From Nonomuraea fuscirosea (GTDB lineage: Bacteria > Actinomycetota > Actinomycetes > Streptosporangiales > Streptosporangiaceae): 64,000 nt of DNA. The stretch is taken from NCBI RefSeq assembly GCF_003001935.1, contig NZ_PVNG01000013.1:186001-250000 (forward strand), read 5' to 3'. Below, piece by piece: positions 24,361-33,040 of the stretch (the stretch's first letter is position 1; every line of letters starts with the position of its first letter). The notes under the pieces are model-generated. The model was given only the letters and a program-made list of their open reading frames with translations. It was not told where the DNA came from and searched no databases. The position numbers and the translations under genes were made by a program.

Positions 24361-26481
24361 TCAGCCGAGCCGCGCCTGGTAGATGCTCCTGGCCTGCTGC
24401 AGCAGGGACATGTGGTCGCCGAACTGGTAGGCGCTGGCCAGCCGCCCGTGCTGCCTGATCAGGTCCTCCAGCAGGTCCAGCCACTCCAGGCACCAGAGCA
24501 CGTCCTCGCGCCTGGCGACCGGCCGGCCGCCGACGTCCACGTACACGGGGCTGGTCAGGGCGTATCCGGTCGAGGTCAGCGTACGGGGATGCGGGTCGCA
24601 CAGGACCTCGGCCACCACGTACGTCGGCGCGTCCACCTCCAGCTCGGCCGTCACGGTCAGCCGCTCGTGCCCCTGCCGGCCGGGCTCGGGCGGCAGCCGC
24701 TCGGCCCCCGCCCTGACCCCGTCCGCGGTTCGGATGCGCACGGCCGCCACCTCGGGCCCCACAGCACTGGCGGTGACGCTGATCCGGTCCCCCTTGCGGG
24801 CCTGGATCACGTGGCCTGGACCGTGCCCGTTCACCGTCAGCTCCAGCCACGGGCCGGTGGTGGCGAACGTGCGGCCCGCGCGTACGGCCGCCGCGAACGA
24901 CCTGGCGCTCAGCTCCCCCTTGACGCGGGCGTAGACGCGGGCCCAGCCGGGCGGGTTCGACTGGTTGTCGGAGCGGGTGAAGGAGATCATCGCGTCGGTG
25001 CCCGCCGTCACGGCGATCCGGTTGCCCGCGCCGATCAGCCGCCGGTAGACCGCGGCCGTGGCCGGGATCGAGGCGTGGGTGAGCACGTCGAGGCTGTCCA
25101 CCAGGCCGAGCGCGGCGTCGGCGACCAGCTCGCGGGCGGCGCAGTTGCGTGGCACGGGCGAGACGACGCCCCTGGGCGGGTCGCCGTCGCCGATGGGCGT
25201 GCGAAAGGGATGGCTGTAGCCCACCAGCGCTCCGAGCCCGCGCAGCTCGCGCAGCCCGTCGGCGTTGGGCGGCCAGTCGGCGTCGCCCGCGAAGCCGGTG
25301 TGGTAGCGGCCGGGGGCCGAGTGCAGCCCGAAGGCGTAGATGTGGCCGAGCAGGTCGTTGCGGTATTCGACGCCCATCCTGGCCACGTGCGTGGCGTCGG
25401 ACCACGGCAGGTCTTTGCCGGTCCAGTGTTCCAGGGCCTCGCGGTCGTACACCCGGCGGCCGGAGACGTTGCCGGCCAGGAGGTTGAGCACGTGCAGGTC
25501 CTCGCCGTGCTGGGCGGCGGCCGCGTCGGCGGGCTCGGCCACCAGGTCGCCCGCCCAGTTGAGGTGGACGTGCAGGTCGCCGCCGTACCAGCCGGCCGCG
25601 GCGGCGTCGTAGAGGCGTTCGGGGGCCAGCTCGACCACGTGCTCCTCACCGGGCATCGGAGTGAGCTCGTGCGTGGCGGCGCCGTACTCCATGCCCCTGG
25701 CCACGGTGATCGTCAGCGGCATGCACGGGACGTCCACGAGCAGGTCGTCGCCGTGGAAGTACGGGCGGTCGTGGTAGTCGTGGCGGTTGGGGACGCCGGG
25801 CGGGAACCAGCCGGCGCCGTCGGCGCTCACCACGCTCCAGCGGCAGGGCGTCCCGGACACCAGGCGCAGCCGGGACGACGGGATGGGGCACAGGAGGGTG
25901 TCGAGGCGGACGCGGACGCCGTCCACGACGACGATGCTGTCCTGGTCCACCTCGACCAGCCAGGCCCCGCGGGCGGGCAGCAGCCGCTGGGTGTCGTCCA
26001 CGCCGACCAGGCAGGGCTCGTCCCGCCGCGAGTCGATGAGCAGCGACATCCGCTCCTCAGCGGCCCGGCGCGGGCCGGGGCCGTCCTCGTCGCCCGCGAG
26101 CGGCGGCAGCCTCGGCGAGGGCAGCAGGACCGTGCGCGCCGCTCCCTCCAGGACGGCGCCCTCCTCCCCGATCCTGATGGCGTAGAGGTGCGCGGGCAGC
26201 TCGCCGTCGAGGGTGTCGCGCAGGACGCGGTCGTAGTCGGGCTCGGCCAGCCGGGCGGCGAGCCGGTCTCTCGGCTCGTCCGGATGGGTCTCGGCGACGG
26301 CCTGATGGACCAGCTCCCAGAACCGGTCGAACAGCGCGGGGCGCAACACCCTGCGCCGGGCGAAGAACTTCACGTAATGGATCTCCGGCTCACCCCAGGT
26401 GATGCCGTGCTCCTCAAGGAGGCGCCCGTACTCCTCAAGAGCGTCCGTCACCCCTCCGGGCAGCATCGAATCCGCACTCAT
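24361..26481 (-). CDS. CehA/McbA-family PHP-domain metallohydrolase
   Basis: A 706-residue protein. Residues ~290-560 form a PHP-type metal-dependent hydrolase domain; the entry motif GGDLHVHLNWAGDLV has the His-x-His metal pair, and later GYSHPFRTPIGDGD, THASIPATAAVYRRLIGAGN and TAGTDAMISFTRSDN supply further ligands. CehA/McbA members hydrolyse carbamates or phosphoesters, but here the substrate is unknown. The N-terminal ~290 residues are a beta-rich region without clear homology. The ATG at 26481 is chosen over earlier ATGs because GGAAGGG lies five bases upstream of it. No signal peptide is present. Confidence 0.75.
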   Translation of the reverse strand: MSADSMLPGGVTDALEEYGRLLEEHGITWGEPEIHYVKFFARRRVLRPALFDRFWELVHQAVAETHPDEPRDRLAARLAEPDYDRVLRDTLDGELPAHLYAIRIGEEGAVLEGAARTVLLPSPRLPPLAGDEDGPGPRRAAEERMSLLIDSRRDEPCLVGVDDTQRLLPARGAWLVEVDQDSIVVVDGVRVRLDTLLCPIPSSRLRLVSGTPCRWSVVSADGAGWFPPGVPNRHDYHDRPYFHGDDLLVDVPCMPLTITVARGMEYGAATHELTPMPGEEHVVELAPERLYDAAAAGWYGGDLHVHLNWAGDLVAEPADAAAAQHGEDLHVLNLLAGNVSGRRVYDREALEHWTGKDLPWSDATHVARMGVEYRNDLLGHIYAFGLHSAPGRYHTGFAGDADWPPNADGLRELRGLGALVGYSHPFRTPIGDGDPPRGVVSPVPRNCAARELVADAALGLVDSLDVLTHASIPATAAVYRRLIGAGNRIAVTAGTDAMISFTRSDNQSNPPGWARVYARVKGELSARSFAAAVRAGRTFATTGPWLELTVNGHGPGHVIQARKGDRISVTASAVGPEVAAVRIRTADGVRAGAERLPPEPGRQGHERLTVTAELEVDAPTYVVAEVLCDPHPRTLTSTGYALTSPVYVDVGGRPVARREDVLWCLEWLDLLEDLIRQHGRLASAYQFGDHMSLLQQARSIYQARLG

Positions 26482-26638
26482 ATGAGCCCTTCCCACGTCG
26501 TTGCGCGCCATCGTGGCATGGATCACAGGAACGGTCCGGGCGGCCGGGAAGAGGGGGTGGGGGAAAGTTCACCCCCGGGAGAGTGTATCTCCACCCGGGG
26601 GTGCTCGATGCTGCTCCGAGGGGGCGTACAAGGGGTGG

Positions 26639-26803
26639 TTGAATGCCCGGGAGGAGCCGGTCGGGCGGTGTCGGAGGCGCTCGAACGCCGAGCGGAGCGC
26701 GACGCGTCAGGGGCGCTTGAACGCCGACGGGAGCCGGTCGGCGGCCGGCGTGGACGCGAGGTGTCAGGGGCGCTTGAACGCCGACAGGAGCCGGTCGGCG
26801 GCC
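26639..26803. repeat. Degenerate tandem duplications of the meaB 3' end
   Basis: The last 40 bases of meaB (26764-26803, including its stop) reappear at 26707-26746 with a single mismatch, 57 bp further downstream. Two more degenerate partial copies lie at 26671-26697 and 26639-26668. The common core is GGGCGCTTGAACGCCGAC followed by GGAGCCGGTCGGCGGCC. The outer copies still encode a meaB-like tail and stop, but lie beyond the real stop codon. Confidence 0.85.
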
Positions 26804-27723
26804 AGGGCGGGCGTGAGGTCGCCCGCCAGCACCGCCCGCTCCACCTGCGCCGCGATCGCCGTGACCGCCGGGTCGTCGCGCAGCTCGGCCAGCAGCCGCT
26901 CGCGCACCAGCGTCCAGGTCCAGCCCACCTGCTGGCGGCGGCGCTTGGCGGCCAGGTCGAGGCCGTCCTGGTGGGCCAGCACCTGCCGCCAGAGCTTGTC
27001 CAGTCCGTCGCCGGTCAGGCCGCTGCAGGTCAGCACGGGCGGCGGGGCGGAGTCGGAGCGGAGCATGCGCAGGGCCCCCGACAGCTCGCGGGCCGCCTTC
27101 CTGGCGGGCAGCTCGTACTCGCCGTCGGCCTTGTTGACGGCGACGACGTCGGCCAGCTCCAGCACGCCCTTCTTGATGCCCTGCAGCTGGTCGCCGGTGC
27201 GGGCCAGGGTGAGCAGCAGGAACGTGTCCACCATGTCGGCCACGGCGGTCTCCGACTGGCCCACTCCGACGGTCTCGACCAGGACGACGTCGTAGCCGCC
27301 CGCCTCCACGACGACCATGGCCTCCCTGGTCGCCTTGGTGACGCCGCCGAGGGTGCCCGAGGTCGGGGAGGGGCGGATGAAGGCGGCGGGGTCGGCGGAC
27401 AGGCGGGCCATGCGGGTCTTGTCGCCGAGGATGCTGCCGCCCGTCCTGGTCGAGGACGGGTCCACGGCCAGGACCGCGACCTTGTGACCCTCGCCGGTCA
27501 GGCGCGTGCCGAGCGCGTCGATGAACGTGGACTTGCCGACGCCAGGCACGCCCGACACGCCGACGCGGCGGGCCTGTCCGGAAAGCGGGGTGAGCTCGAT
27601 CAGCAGCCGCTGGGCCAGGGCCACGTGATCGGGTCTGGCCGACTCGACAAGCGTGATGGCGCGGGCGATCCAGGTACGCGAACCGGCCCGTACGCCGTCG
27701 GCGTAGTTCTCCAGCGAATGCAC
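26764..27723 (-). CDS. meaB: Methylmalonyl-CoA mutase-associated GTPase MeaB
   Basis: A 319-residue G3E-type P-loop GTPase that protects and loads adenosylcobalamin into methylmalonyl-CoA mutase. The P-loop is GVPGVGKSTFID, the switch/Mg region LAVDPSSTRTGGSILGDKTR, Walker B VLVETVGVGQSE, and the base-recognition motif VVAVNKADG. Length is standard. The start is GTG 27723, behind AAAGGGG. It lies 3.2 kb from the mutase genes, on the same strand but not in their operon; kinase 1 and a zinc-motif gene intervene. Its upstream region carries the IdeR-like inverted repeat shared with kinase 1. Confidence 0.94.
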   Translation of the reverse strand: MHSLENYADGVRAGSRTWIARAITLVESARPDHVALAQRLLIELTPLSGQARRVGVSGVPGVGKSTFIDALGTRLTGEGHKVAVLAVDPSSTRTGGSILGDKTRMARLSADPAAFIRPSPTSGTLGGVTKATREAMVVVEAGGYDVVLVETVGVGQSETAVADMVDTFLLLTLARTGDQLQGIKKGVLELADVVAVNKADGEYELPARKAARELSGALRMLRSDSAPPPVLTCSGLTGDGLDKLWRQVLAHQDGLDLAAKRRRQQVGWTWTLVRERLLAELRDDPAVTAIAAQVERAVLAGDLTPALAADRLLSAFKRP

Positions 27724-27746
27724 CCGAATCGCCCCTTTCTTCCCAG

Positions 27747-27765
27747 TTAGATCAGCCTAACTTCT
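27747..27765. promoter_or_regulatory. DtxR/IdeR-like iron-box candidate
   Basis: The stretch starting TTAGATCAGCCTAAC matches 14 of 19 positions of the actinobacterial iron box TWAGGTWAGSCTWACCTWA, and contains a perfect GTTAG-N6-CTAAC palindrome (27746-27761). It lies between the divergent meaB and kinase 1 genes and overlaps the kinase -35 box. Binding of an iron regulator is inferred from the match only. Confidence 0.35.
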
Positions 27766-27793
27766 GACAAGTCTTGACTTTTGCCAGTAGGGT
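27764..27793 (+). promoter_or_regulatory. Promoter of kinase 1
   Basis: CTGACA (27764-27769), 18 bp and TAGGGT (27788-27793) precede the kinase start at 27835 by about 40 bases. The leader contains GGAG. The -35 overlaps the iron-box-like palindrome. Confidence 0.5.
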
Positions 27794-27834
27794 GCTGGAG
27801 TTCTGTCTCAGCCGTCACAGGAGTCACTCCCCTC

Positions 27835-29874
27835 ATGCCCAACGTCGAACCCCTCCGCGAGGGCGACCCGGCAGCGGTGGGACCCTACCGGCTGGTCGGG
27901 CGGCTCGGCGCGGGCGGCCACGGTGTCGTCTACCTCGGTCAGGCCCGCAACGGCACCCCCGTCGCCGTCAAGGTGCTGCGCGAGGGGCTGGCCGTGGGCG
28001 AACGCCTGGCGAACGAGATCGCCGCCGCGCGCCGGGTCGAGCCGTTCTGCCTCGCGCAGGTGCTCGACGCCTCGACCAGCGGGCGGGCGTACATCGTGTC
28101 CGAGTACGTGGACGGGCCCTCGCTGCAGCAGGCCGGCCGGCGCGGCGCGGCGGAGCTGCAGCGCATCGCCGTGGCGACCGCCACCGCGCTCGACGCGATC
28201 CATCAGGCGGGCGTCGTCCACGGTGACCTGACGCCGTCCAACGTCCTGCTCGGGCCCGACGGGGCGCGGGTGGTCGACTTCGGCATCGCCGGGGCGCTGG
28301 GCTCGGGGATGAAGGCGACCAGCAACATCGTGGGGACGCCCGCGTACATGGCGCCGGAGCAGCTCGCGGGGAAGCCGGTCGGGGCCGCCGCCGACGTGTT
28401 CTCGTGGGGGTCGGTCCTCGTGTACGCGGCCACCGGCGTGCCGCCGTTCGGGGACGACTCGCTGCCCGCGGTGATCAACCGCATCCTCCGTGAGGAGCCG
28501 CAGCTCGGGGAGGTGAGCGGGCCGCTGCGCGAGATCGTGCCGGCCTGCCTGGCCAAGGATCCGTCGCTGCGGCCCGCGATGCGCGACGTCCTGCTCCGCC
28601 TGGCCGCGCCCTCCCGCCGGCCCTCCCCTTCGAACGCGGGTACGCAGGCGTCCCAGGCGGCCGCCGGGCCGCTCGTGGGCGAGCACACACCCGATCGTGT
28701 CTCGGCGTCCTGGCAGCAGACCCTCGACCAGCCGCACGAGGGCGCCCAGGACCCCGGGGCGGCGCACGGCCTCCCCGCACGCGACCGCCGCTCCACCCGC
28801 CGGGGCCACGCCGCGCCTGGAAGCGCGAGTCAGGGCGCACACCCGTCGCCCGGGGCCGGGCATGAGGGGCCAGGGGCGGCCACGTCGCCGATGCAGGCGC
28901 TGTTCGACCTCTCCTCCCCTGTCGAGCCGCCCGCCGGGTTCGGGCCGCAGGAACGGCAGGCTTCGACGCCGCTCTCCGCCCCGGTCGCCGCTCCCTCCGC
29001 CGCTCCCTCCGCCGGGCCCTCGGCCGGACCCGCGGCCGGACCCGCGGCCGGGCGAAGGGACACAGGGGCGCAGGACCGGCTGGCGTACTCCCCCGCGGCC
29101 TCGGCCCAGGACCGCCTGGCCTACTCGCCCGCCACCGGGCAGCACGAGGTCCGTCACGACCGGCCGTTCGAGGGACAGCACGGACGGGGAGCGGGTGCGG
29201 GGGCGTTCGAGCAGGCCCCGGCCTACGACGGCGGGCCCGCCGCGAACGGCGGCGGGGGCGCGCCTCCCGGGACCGGCGAAGGACGGGCGCCGGCCCGCCG
29301 GGCGAAGGGACGCCGGGTCAAGACGGTGATCATCGCCGCGATCTCGGGCCTGTGCGTGTGCGCGCTGGCCGCGGCCATCATCTGGCTCACCCCCACCGAG
29401 CCCACCCCCAAGTCGAAGAGCGCGCCGGTGACCACCACCGGCGCCACGACCGAGCCGGTCGGCACGTCGTCCCCCCGCCGTACCCGCGCCACCAGGCCGA
29501 CCCCGCAGACGGACGGCACGCCCAGCATCCTGCCCGACGGCACCGCCACCGGCGGGCCCGACGGGCTCAGGGTCACCTCGCTGCGGGCGGGCGGCACCAG
29601 GAACGGCGACTGCTGGGCCGGCGGCCAGGCGACGCTGCGCGCGATCATCCGCCGTACGGGCGGGCCGGTGACGTTCAGCTACACCTGGCTCGTCGACGGC
29701 ACCGCCACCGGCCGCGCCACGGCGCTCATCGCCGAGAACGGCCGCCGCTACCTCAACGCGCCGCGCCCCCTGCGGAGCACGGGAGGCACCCACAGCGTCA
29801 CGCTGCGGATCACCTCCCCCGTCACCGCCCAGCGGACGATCGCGGTCGCCATGTGCGACCAGAGCACGTTCTGA
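27835..29874 (+). CDS. Transmembrane serine/threonine protein kinase (kinase 1)
   Basis: A 679-residue Hanks-type kinase. The N-terminal kinase domain (~15-265) has the Gly loop GRLGAGGHGVVYLG, lysine in PVAVKVL, catalytic loop VHGDLTPSNVLL, DFGIA and GTPAYMAPEQ. The loop reads HGDLT rather than HRDxK, so the RD arginine and the loop lysine are absent. The catalytic Asp, DFG Asp and Asn remain. A long Pro/Gly/Ala-rich cytoplasmic linker (PSAGPSAGPAAGPAAG) leads to one membrane helix near residues 495-517. The extracytoplasmic C-terminus looks like an Ig-like beta domain (TFSYTWLVDGTATGRATAL) with two cysteines. It probably senses an outside signal. Confidence 0.9.
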   Translation: MPNVEPLREGDPAAVGPYRLVGRLGAGGHGVVYLGQARNGTPVAVKVLREGLAVGERLANEIAAARRVEPFCLAQVLDASTSGRAYIVSEYVDGPSLQQAGRRGAAELQRIAVATATALDAIHQAGVVHGDLTPSNVLLGPDGARVVDFGIAGALGSGMKATSNIVGTPAYMAPEQLAGKPVGAAADVFSWGSVLVYAATGVPPFGDDSLPAVINRILREEPQLGEVSGPLREIVPACLAKDPSLRPAMRDVLLRLAAPSRRPSPSNAGTQASQAAAGPLVGEHTPDRVSASWQQTLDQPHEGAQDPGAAHGLPARDRRSTRRGHAAPGSASQGAHPSPGAGHEGPGAATSPMQALFDLSSPVEPPAGFGPQERQASTPLSAPVAAPSAAPSAGPSAGPAAGPAAGRRDTGAQDRLAYSPAASAQDRLAYSPATGQHEVRHDRPFEGQHGRGAGAGAFEQAPAYDGGPAANGGGGAPPGTGEGRAPARRAKGRRVKTVIIAAISGLCVCALAAAIIWLTPTEPTPKSKSAPVTTTGATTEPVGTSSPRRTRATRPTPQTDGTPSILPDGTATGGPDGLRVTSLRAGGTRNGDCWAGGQATLRAIIRRTGGPVTFSYTWLVDGTATGRATALIAENGRRYLNAPRPLRSTGGTHSVTLRITSPVTAQRTIAVAMCDQSTF

Positions 29875-29902
29875 CCGCACCGGGGCGGCGCCGCTGCGCG
29901 GG

Positions 29903-30856
29903 TCAGGTCTGCTGGTAGATCGTGGCGGCGAGGCCGCAGGACGCGTCGAGGAACAGGTACGTGGTGCCTTCGGCGACGGGCTCGCCTTCCGGGTCCTGCG
30001 CCTCCTCCATCCCGATGTAGTCCATGGTCCGCGCGCAGGCGGGGCAGGCGGGGTACTCGGCGTCGCCGATCCATCCGGGGTGTCCGCCGATGGACGGGGT
30101 CGTCATGTCCCAGCCGCCGGCGGACATGCCGGGATCGGTGAGGAGCTCTGCCGGCACCTTGCGCAGGGTCATGGGCGGGCTCTGGTCGTCGATGACGCGG
30201 ACGGGTGCCGCCGAATGGCCGGAGAGACCGGATCGGCCATCGGGGCTCACCGTGGAGTAGAGGGTCGTGTAGGCGTAACACCCCTGGCAGGTGACGATCC
30301 TGAGCCGGCCGTCCCAGCCGGTGTGGGCGAGCGCTTCGGCGACCCGCGGGTCGCCGGTGTCGACGTCGAGCACCGTCCACAGCGGGGCGCGGCACCACGG
30401 GCACTCGCCCTGGTCCGGAGGTTCCACCGTCCGGTCGGGATCGGGCCGCAGCGCGTAGGCGGTCCGCCCGCACAGGTCGCGAACCCGGCCGTCCTCCAGT
30501 GTCCAGCCGCCTTCGACCATGTAGTCGGCCGGGCCGATGAAGAGTTCGCCGGCGCCGGGCGGCGGCTGGTCCCGCCAGCGGCGGAAGGCGTTCTCGGCGA
30601 CGGGGCCGCGCGCGTGCGCCAGGATCAGCAGCAACGCGTTCAGGTCTGACCCGCCCTCGTCGATCATGGTGACCACGGCCTGCTGGATGTCGTCGCCGGC
30701 GGTGCGGTAGAGCTTCGGCGAGAACCAGGAGCCGGCCGCGAGCAGGTCCGGCAGGTGCGGGGTGAGCGCTGCCGGAGTCTCGGCGGCCAGCTGTTCGAGC
30801 TCGTATTCCGCGGCGGACTCGCCGGCCGCCGCGCGGCGTATCAGCTCCTCGATCAT
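29903..30856 (-). CDS. Hypothetical protein with three CxxC zinc-like pairs
   Basis: A 317-residue soluble protein. The N-terminal third is helical with an IRRAAAGESAAEYELEQLA start reminiscent of HEAT-like repeats. The rest holds CPWC, CQGC and CPAC pairs, which could bind zinc, and a C-terminal GGHPGWIGDAEYPACPACAR segment that resembles the YwqG/DUF1963 family ('GG.P.W'). A role is not known. It converges on kinase 1 (28 bases apart) and is followed upstream by the mutase operon on the same strand, but with its own gap. DUF1963 affinity is tentative. Confidence 0.65.
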   Translation of the reverse strand: MIEELIRRAAAGESAAEYELEQLAAETPAALTPHLPDLLAAGSWFSPKLYRTAGDDIQQAVVTMIDEGGSDLNALLLILAHARGPVAENAFRRWRDQPPPGAGELFIGPADYMVEGGWTLEDGRVRDLCGRTAYALRPDPDRTVEPPDQGECPWCRAPLWTVLDVDTGDPRVAEALAHTGWDGRLRIVTCQGCYAYTTLYSTVSPDGRSGLSGHSAAPVRVIDDQSPPMTLRKVPAELLTDPGMSAGGWDMTTPSIGGHPGWIGDAEYPACPACARTMDYIGMEEAQDPEGEPVAEGTTYLFLDASCGLAATIYQQT

Positions 30857-30886
30857 CTGCAGGATGATAGCCGCCGGCGGCGGGGG

Positions 30887-33040
30887 TCAGGCGGCGTGGC
30901 GGGCGGTGAGCTGCCGGAGCAGGTCGAGGGCGGCGTCGGCGATCACCGTGCCGGGCGGGAAGATCGCGGCGGCGCCCGCGGCCCGGAGCTCGTCGTGGTC
31001 GCCCGGCGGGATCACGCCGCCCACGACGATCATGATGTCGGCGGCGTCGAGCTCGGCCAGCGCCGCGCGCAGCGCGGGCACCAGCGTCAGGTGCCCGGCG
31101 GCCAGCGACGAGACGCCCACCACGTGCACGTCGGCCTCGACCGCCTGCCTGGCGACCTCTTCCGGCGTCTGGAACAGCGGGCCGACGTCGACGTCGAAGC
31201 CCAGGTCGGCGAAGGCGGTGGCGATCACCTTCTGGCCGCGGTCGTGACCGTCCTGGCCCATCTTGGCCACCAGGATGCGCGGGCGGCGCCCCTCGGCCTT
31301 GGCGAAGTCGTCGCAGGCGGCACGGGCGCGCTCGATGTTGCCGGCCGTGCCCGATTCGTCGCGGTACACCCCTGTGATGGTACGCACCTGCTCGGCGTGC
31401 CGGCCGAACACCCGTTCCAGCGCGTCGGAGATCTCCCCCACGGTGGCCTTGGCTCGGGCGGCGTCCACGGCCAGCTTGAGCAGGTTGTGCTCCAGGCCGG
31501 GCGCGGGATGCCCGGCGGCCTTGGTGAGCGCGTCGAGGGCGCGCGCCACGGCCTCGGGGTCGCGTTCGGCCCTGAGACGGGCCAGCTTGGCGAGCTGCTG
31601 CGCCCGTACGGCGCTGTTGTCGACCTTGAGCACGTCGATGACCTCGTCACCGTCGGCCCGGTACTTGTTCACCCCGATCACCGGCTGCCGGCCGGAGTCG
31701 ATGCGGGCCTGCGTGCGCGCGGCCGCCTCCTCGATGCGCAGCTTGGGCAACCCCGCCTCGATGGCGCGCGCCATCCCGCCCGCCGCCTCGACCTCCTCGA
31801 TGTGGGCCCAGGCGCGCTCGGCCAGGTCGTGGGTGAGGCGTTCGACGTAGTAGGAGCCGCCCCACGGGTCGATCACCTGCGTGGTGCCGGACTCCTGCTG
31901 CAGCAGCAGCTGGGTGTTGCGGGCGATGCGGGCGGAGAAGTCGGTGGGCAGCGCCAGCGCCTCGTCCAGGGCGTTGGTGTGCAGCGACTGGGTGTGGCCC
32001 TGGGTCGCGGCCATGGCCTCGACGCAGGTGCGGGCGACGTTGTTGTAGACGTCCTGCGCGGTCAGCGACCAGCCGGAGGTCTGGCTGTGCGTACGCAGGC
32101 TCAGCGACTTCGGGTTCTCCGCCCCGAAACCGGACACGATCCTGGCCCAGAGCAGCCGGGCGGCCCGCAGCTTGGCGACCTCCATGAAGAAGTTCATGCC
32201 GATGCACCAGAAGAACGACAGGCGCGGCGCGAACCGGTCCACGTCCAGGCCGGCGCCGACCCCGGCGCGCAGGTATTCGGCCCCGTCGGCGAGGGTGTAG
32301 GCCAGCTCCAGGTCCAGCGTGGCTCCGGCCTCCTGGATGTGGTAGCCGGAGATGCTGATGGAGTTGAACTTCGGCATCTTCTCGCTGGTGTAGGCGAAGA
32401 TGTCGGAGATGATGCGCATGGACGGCGCCGGGGGATAGATGTAGGTGTTGCGGACCATGAACTCCTTGAGGATGTCGTTCTGGATGGTCCCCGCGAGCTG
32501 CTCGGGCGCGACGCCCTGCTCCTCGCCCGCCACGATGTAGAGCGCGAGCACGGGCAGCACGGCGCCGTTCATGGTCATGGAGACCGACATCCGGTCGAGC
32601 GGGATCCCGTCGAACAGCTGCCGCATGTCGTAGATGGAGTCGATGGCCACACCCGCCATGCCCACGTCGCCCGCCACCCTGGGGTGGTCGGAGTCGTAGC
32701 CCCGGTGGGTGGCCAGGTCGAAGGCCACCGACAGGCCCTTCTGGCCGGCCGCGAGGTTGCGCCGGTAGAAGGCGTTGGAGTCCTCGGCCGTGGAGAAGCC
32801 GGCGTACTGGCGGATCGTCCAGGGCTGGTTGACGTACATGGTCGGGTACGGGCCGCGCAGGAAGGGGGCGGCGCCCGGGTAGGTGCGCAGGAAGTCGAGG
32901 CCGTCGAGGTCGGCGGCGGTGTAGAGGGGTTTGACCGCGATGCCCTCCGGGGTCTCCCAGACCTCTCCCTCCGCGTCCGCGCTCTCGGCCGCCCGCCCCG
33001 GCAGCGGGGTCAGCGGGATGCCGGAGAAGTCGGGGATCAT
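30887..33040 (-). CDS. mutB: Methylmalonyl-CoA mutase large (catalytic) subunit
   Basis: A 717-residue adenosylcobalamin-dependent mutase interconverting (R)-methylmalonyl-CoA and succinyl-CoA. The N-terminal TIM barrel includes RTYPGAAPFLRGPYPTMYVN, RQYAGFSTAEDSNAFYRRNL, GLSVAFDLATHRGYDSDHPR and the GYHIQEAGA block. The C-terminal cobalamin domain carries the GQDGHDRGQ motif (DxHxxG; the lower-ligand histidine). Length is normal. It starts at ATG 33040, overlapping the small-subunit stop (ATGA), so the subunits are made in a coupled way. It feeds propionyl-CoA products into the TCA cycle, or supplies methylmalonyl-CoA for polyketides. Confidence 0.97.
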   Translation of the reverse strand: MIPDFSGIPLTPLPGRAAESADAEGEVWETPEGIAVKPLYTAADLDGLDFLRTYPGAAPFLRGPYPTMYVNQPWTIRQYAGFSTAEDSNAFYRRNLAAGQKGLSVAFDLATHRGYDSDHPRVAGDVGMAGVAIDSIYDMRQLFDGIPLDRMSVSMTMNGAVLPVLALYIVAGEEQGVAPEQLAGTIQNDILKEFMVRNTYIYPPAPSMRIISDIFAYTSEKMPKFNSISISGYHIQEAGATLDLELAYTLADGAEYLRAGVGAGLDVDRFAPRLSFFWCIGMNFFMEVAKLRAARLLWARIVSGFGAENPKSLSLRTHSQTSGWSLTAQDVYNNVARTCVEAMAATQGHTQSLHTNALDEALALPTDFSARIARNTQLLLQQESGTTQVIDPWGGSYYVERLTHDLAERAWAHIEEVEAAGGMARAIEAGLPKLRIEEAAARTQARIDSGRQPVIGVNKYRADGDEVIDVLKVDNSAVRAQQLAKLARLRAERDPEAVARALDALTKAAGHPAPGLEHNLLKLAVDAARAKATVGEISDALERVFGRHAEQVRTITGVYRDESGTAGNIERARAACDDFAKAEGRRPRILVAKMGQDGHDRGQKVIATAFADLGFDVDVGPLFQTPEEVARQAVEADVHVVGVSSLAAGHLTLVPALRAALAELDAADIMIVVGGVIPPGDHDELRAAGAAAIFPPGTVIADAALDLLRQLTARHAA

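Noticed and set aside
24331..27750. A 1139-codon plus-strand frame opposite the CehA hydrolase and meaB
   Set aside because: It crosses two well-supported minus-strand genes and has no domain; it is an antisense artefact of high GC.
27835..29874. Calling kinase 1 a pseudokinase
   Set aside because: The catalytic Asp, the DFG Asp and the ATP lysine are present; only the regulatory Arg and the loop Lys are changed, which is not enough.
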